Shown here one piece after another: positions 62,531 to 64,000 of a DNA stretch of 64,000 nt. Position 1 is the stretch's first letter. Each line of letters starts with the position of its first letter. Under the pieces are notes generated by a model. That model had not been told where the DNA came from, made no database searches, and was given only the letters and a program-made list of their open reading frames with translations. Source of the stretch: Alistipes megaguti (lineage in GTDB: Bacteria > Bacteroidota > Bacteroidia > Bacteroidales > Rikenellaceae). The stretch spans positions 1,401,001-1,465,000 of the forward strand of contig NZ_LR027382.1 in assembly GCF_900604385.1 (NCBI RefSeq), written 5' to 3'. The position numbers and the translations under genes were made by a program.

Positions 62531-62562
62531 TTTGGAGGTTTCAAAAAAAGTGTTTATCTTTG
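62531..62562 (+). promoter_or_regulatory. rRNA promoter P3
   Basis: TTTG at 62531-62534, 20-base spacer, TATCTTTG at 62555-62562, followed by CACC. Closest to 16S; its leader would be about 210 bases. Confidence 0.85.
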
Positions 62563-62776
62563 CACCACTTTCCGCTGAAAAAACGGCGGTCAGTCCAGGG
62601 GCGAAGGAGGGCTGAGAGAAGCGATCGGAACCCCGGAGAAATAAGGAATTGTTCATATAGCCATATACGAACAGCGTTCTTTGAAGTGATTGAGCAGCTA
62701 AAGTTTTCCACTCTTGAAAAAGAGTGATTTCAAACAATACCTTTGAGATTTGAGCTAAAGATTTAACAAAACATTT

Positions 62777-64000
<1,224 letters not shown>

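Larger units (their letters stand above)
62070..62776. other. Ribosomal RNA operon control region
   Basis: About 700 bases without a gene. They hold an AT-rich upstream part (about 62130-62220) and three tandem promoters (62286, 62413, 62531), then about 210 bases of leader to 16S rRNA. Confidence 0.75.

Overview
The window is Bacteroidetes DNA, almost certainly Alistipes or a close member of the Rikenellaceae. The evidence is the 16S rRNA 5' portion at the right edge, promoters of the Bacteroidetes TTTG-N19-21-TAnnTTTG type, SusC/SusD loci with ECF sigma/FecR regulators, many lipoproteins, and a GC-rich coding bias with weak Shine-Dalgarno sites.

Layout. (1) 1-6400: end of the spc operon and the alpha operon on the + strand (rpsE 3' end, rpmD, rplO, secY, map, infA, rpmJ, rpsM, rpsK, rpsD, rpoA, rplQ), closed by a terminator at 6514-6563. 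(2) 6900-13000: a PepSY-like secreted protein, a MaoC-type dehydratase, lysS-tpiA (minus) and a lipoprotein of the DNA/RNA non-specific endonuclease family. (3) 13044-18395, minus strand: a tight five-gene operon, SDR oxidoreductase, membrane zinc peptidase, SGNH hydrolase, MBOAT acyltransferase and PAP2 phosphatase. (4) 18473-21400: four genes each overlapping the next by ATGA (FtsX/LolC-like permease, menG, lipoprotein, SPOR-like protein), then a small Cys-containing lipoprotein, an FMN reductase, tRNA-Ser(GGA) and an unrecognised minus-strand gene.

(5) 24023-43636: ECF sigma/FecR locus with two SusC/SusD pairs, a DUF4843 lipoprotein, a PKD-like lipoprotein, a YiiX-type papain-like hydrolase, a metzincin-type metalloprotease and its tandem paralogue with every zinc ligand replaced. 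No carbohydrate-active enzyme is visible, so I read it as a protein or peptide harvesting system. (6) 43722-44312: YqiA-like esterase (minus). (7) 44445-56684: a second ECF sigma/FecR locus with one SusC/SusD pair, a catalytically dead GH18-like lipoprotein, a DUF1735-LamG lipoprotein, an active-looking GH18 endo-beta-N-acetylglucosaminidase and a BACON/leucine-rich lipoprotein. It resembles N-glycan (Don-type) loci. A predicted antisense RNA of about 85 nt, with its own promoter and terminator, lies opposite the susC leader.

(8) 56787-60845, minus: umuDC in which umuC is split after codon 36 by a complete 2355-nt group II intron; exact splicing would restore a 418-codon polymerase. (9) 61067-62069: secreted phosphodiester glycosidase. 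(10) 62286-64000: three tandem rRNA promoters and the first ~1.2 kb of 16S rRNA.

The points most worth a second look are the protease/pseudoprotease dual-SusCD locus, the antisense RNA over the second susC leader, and the intron in umuC.
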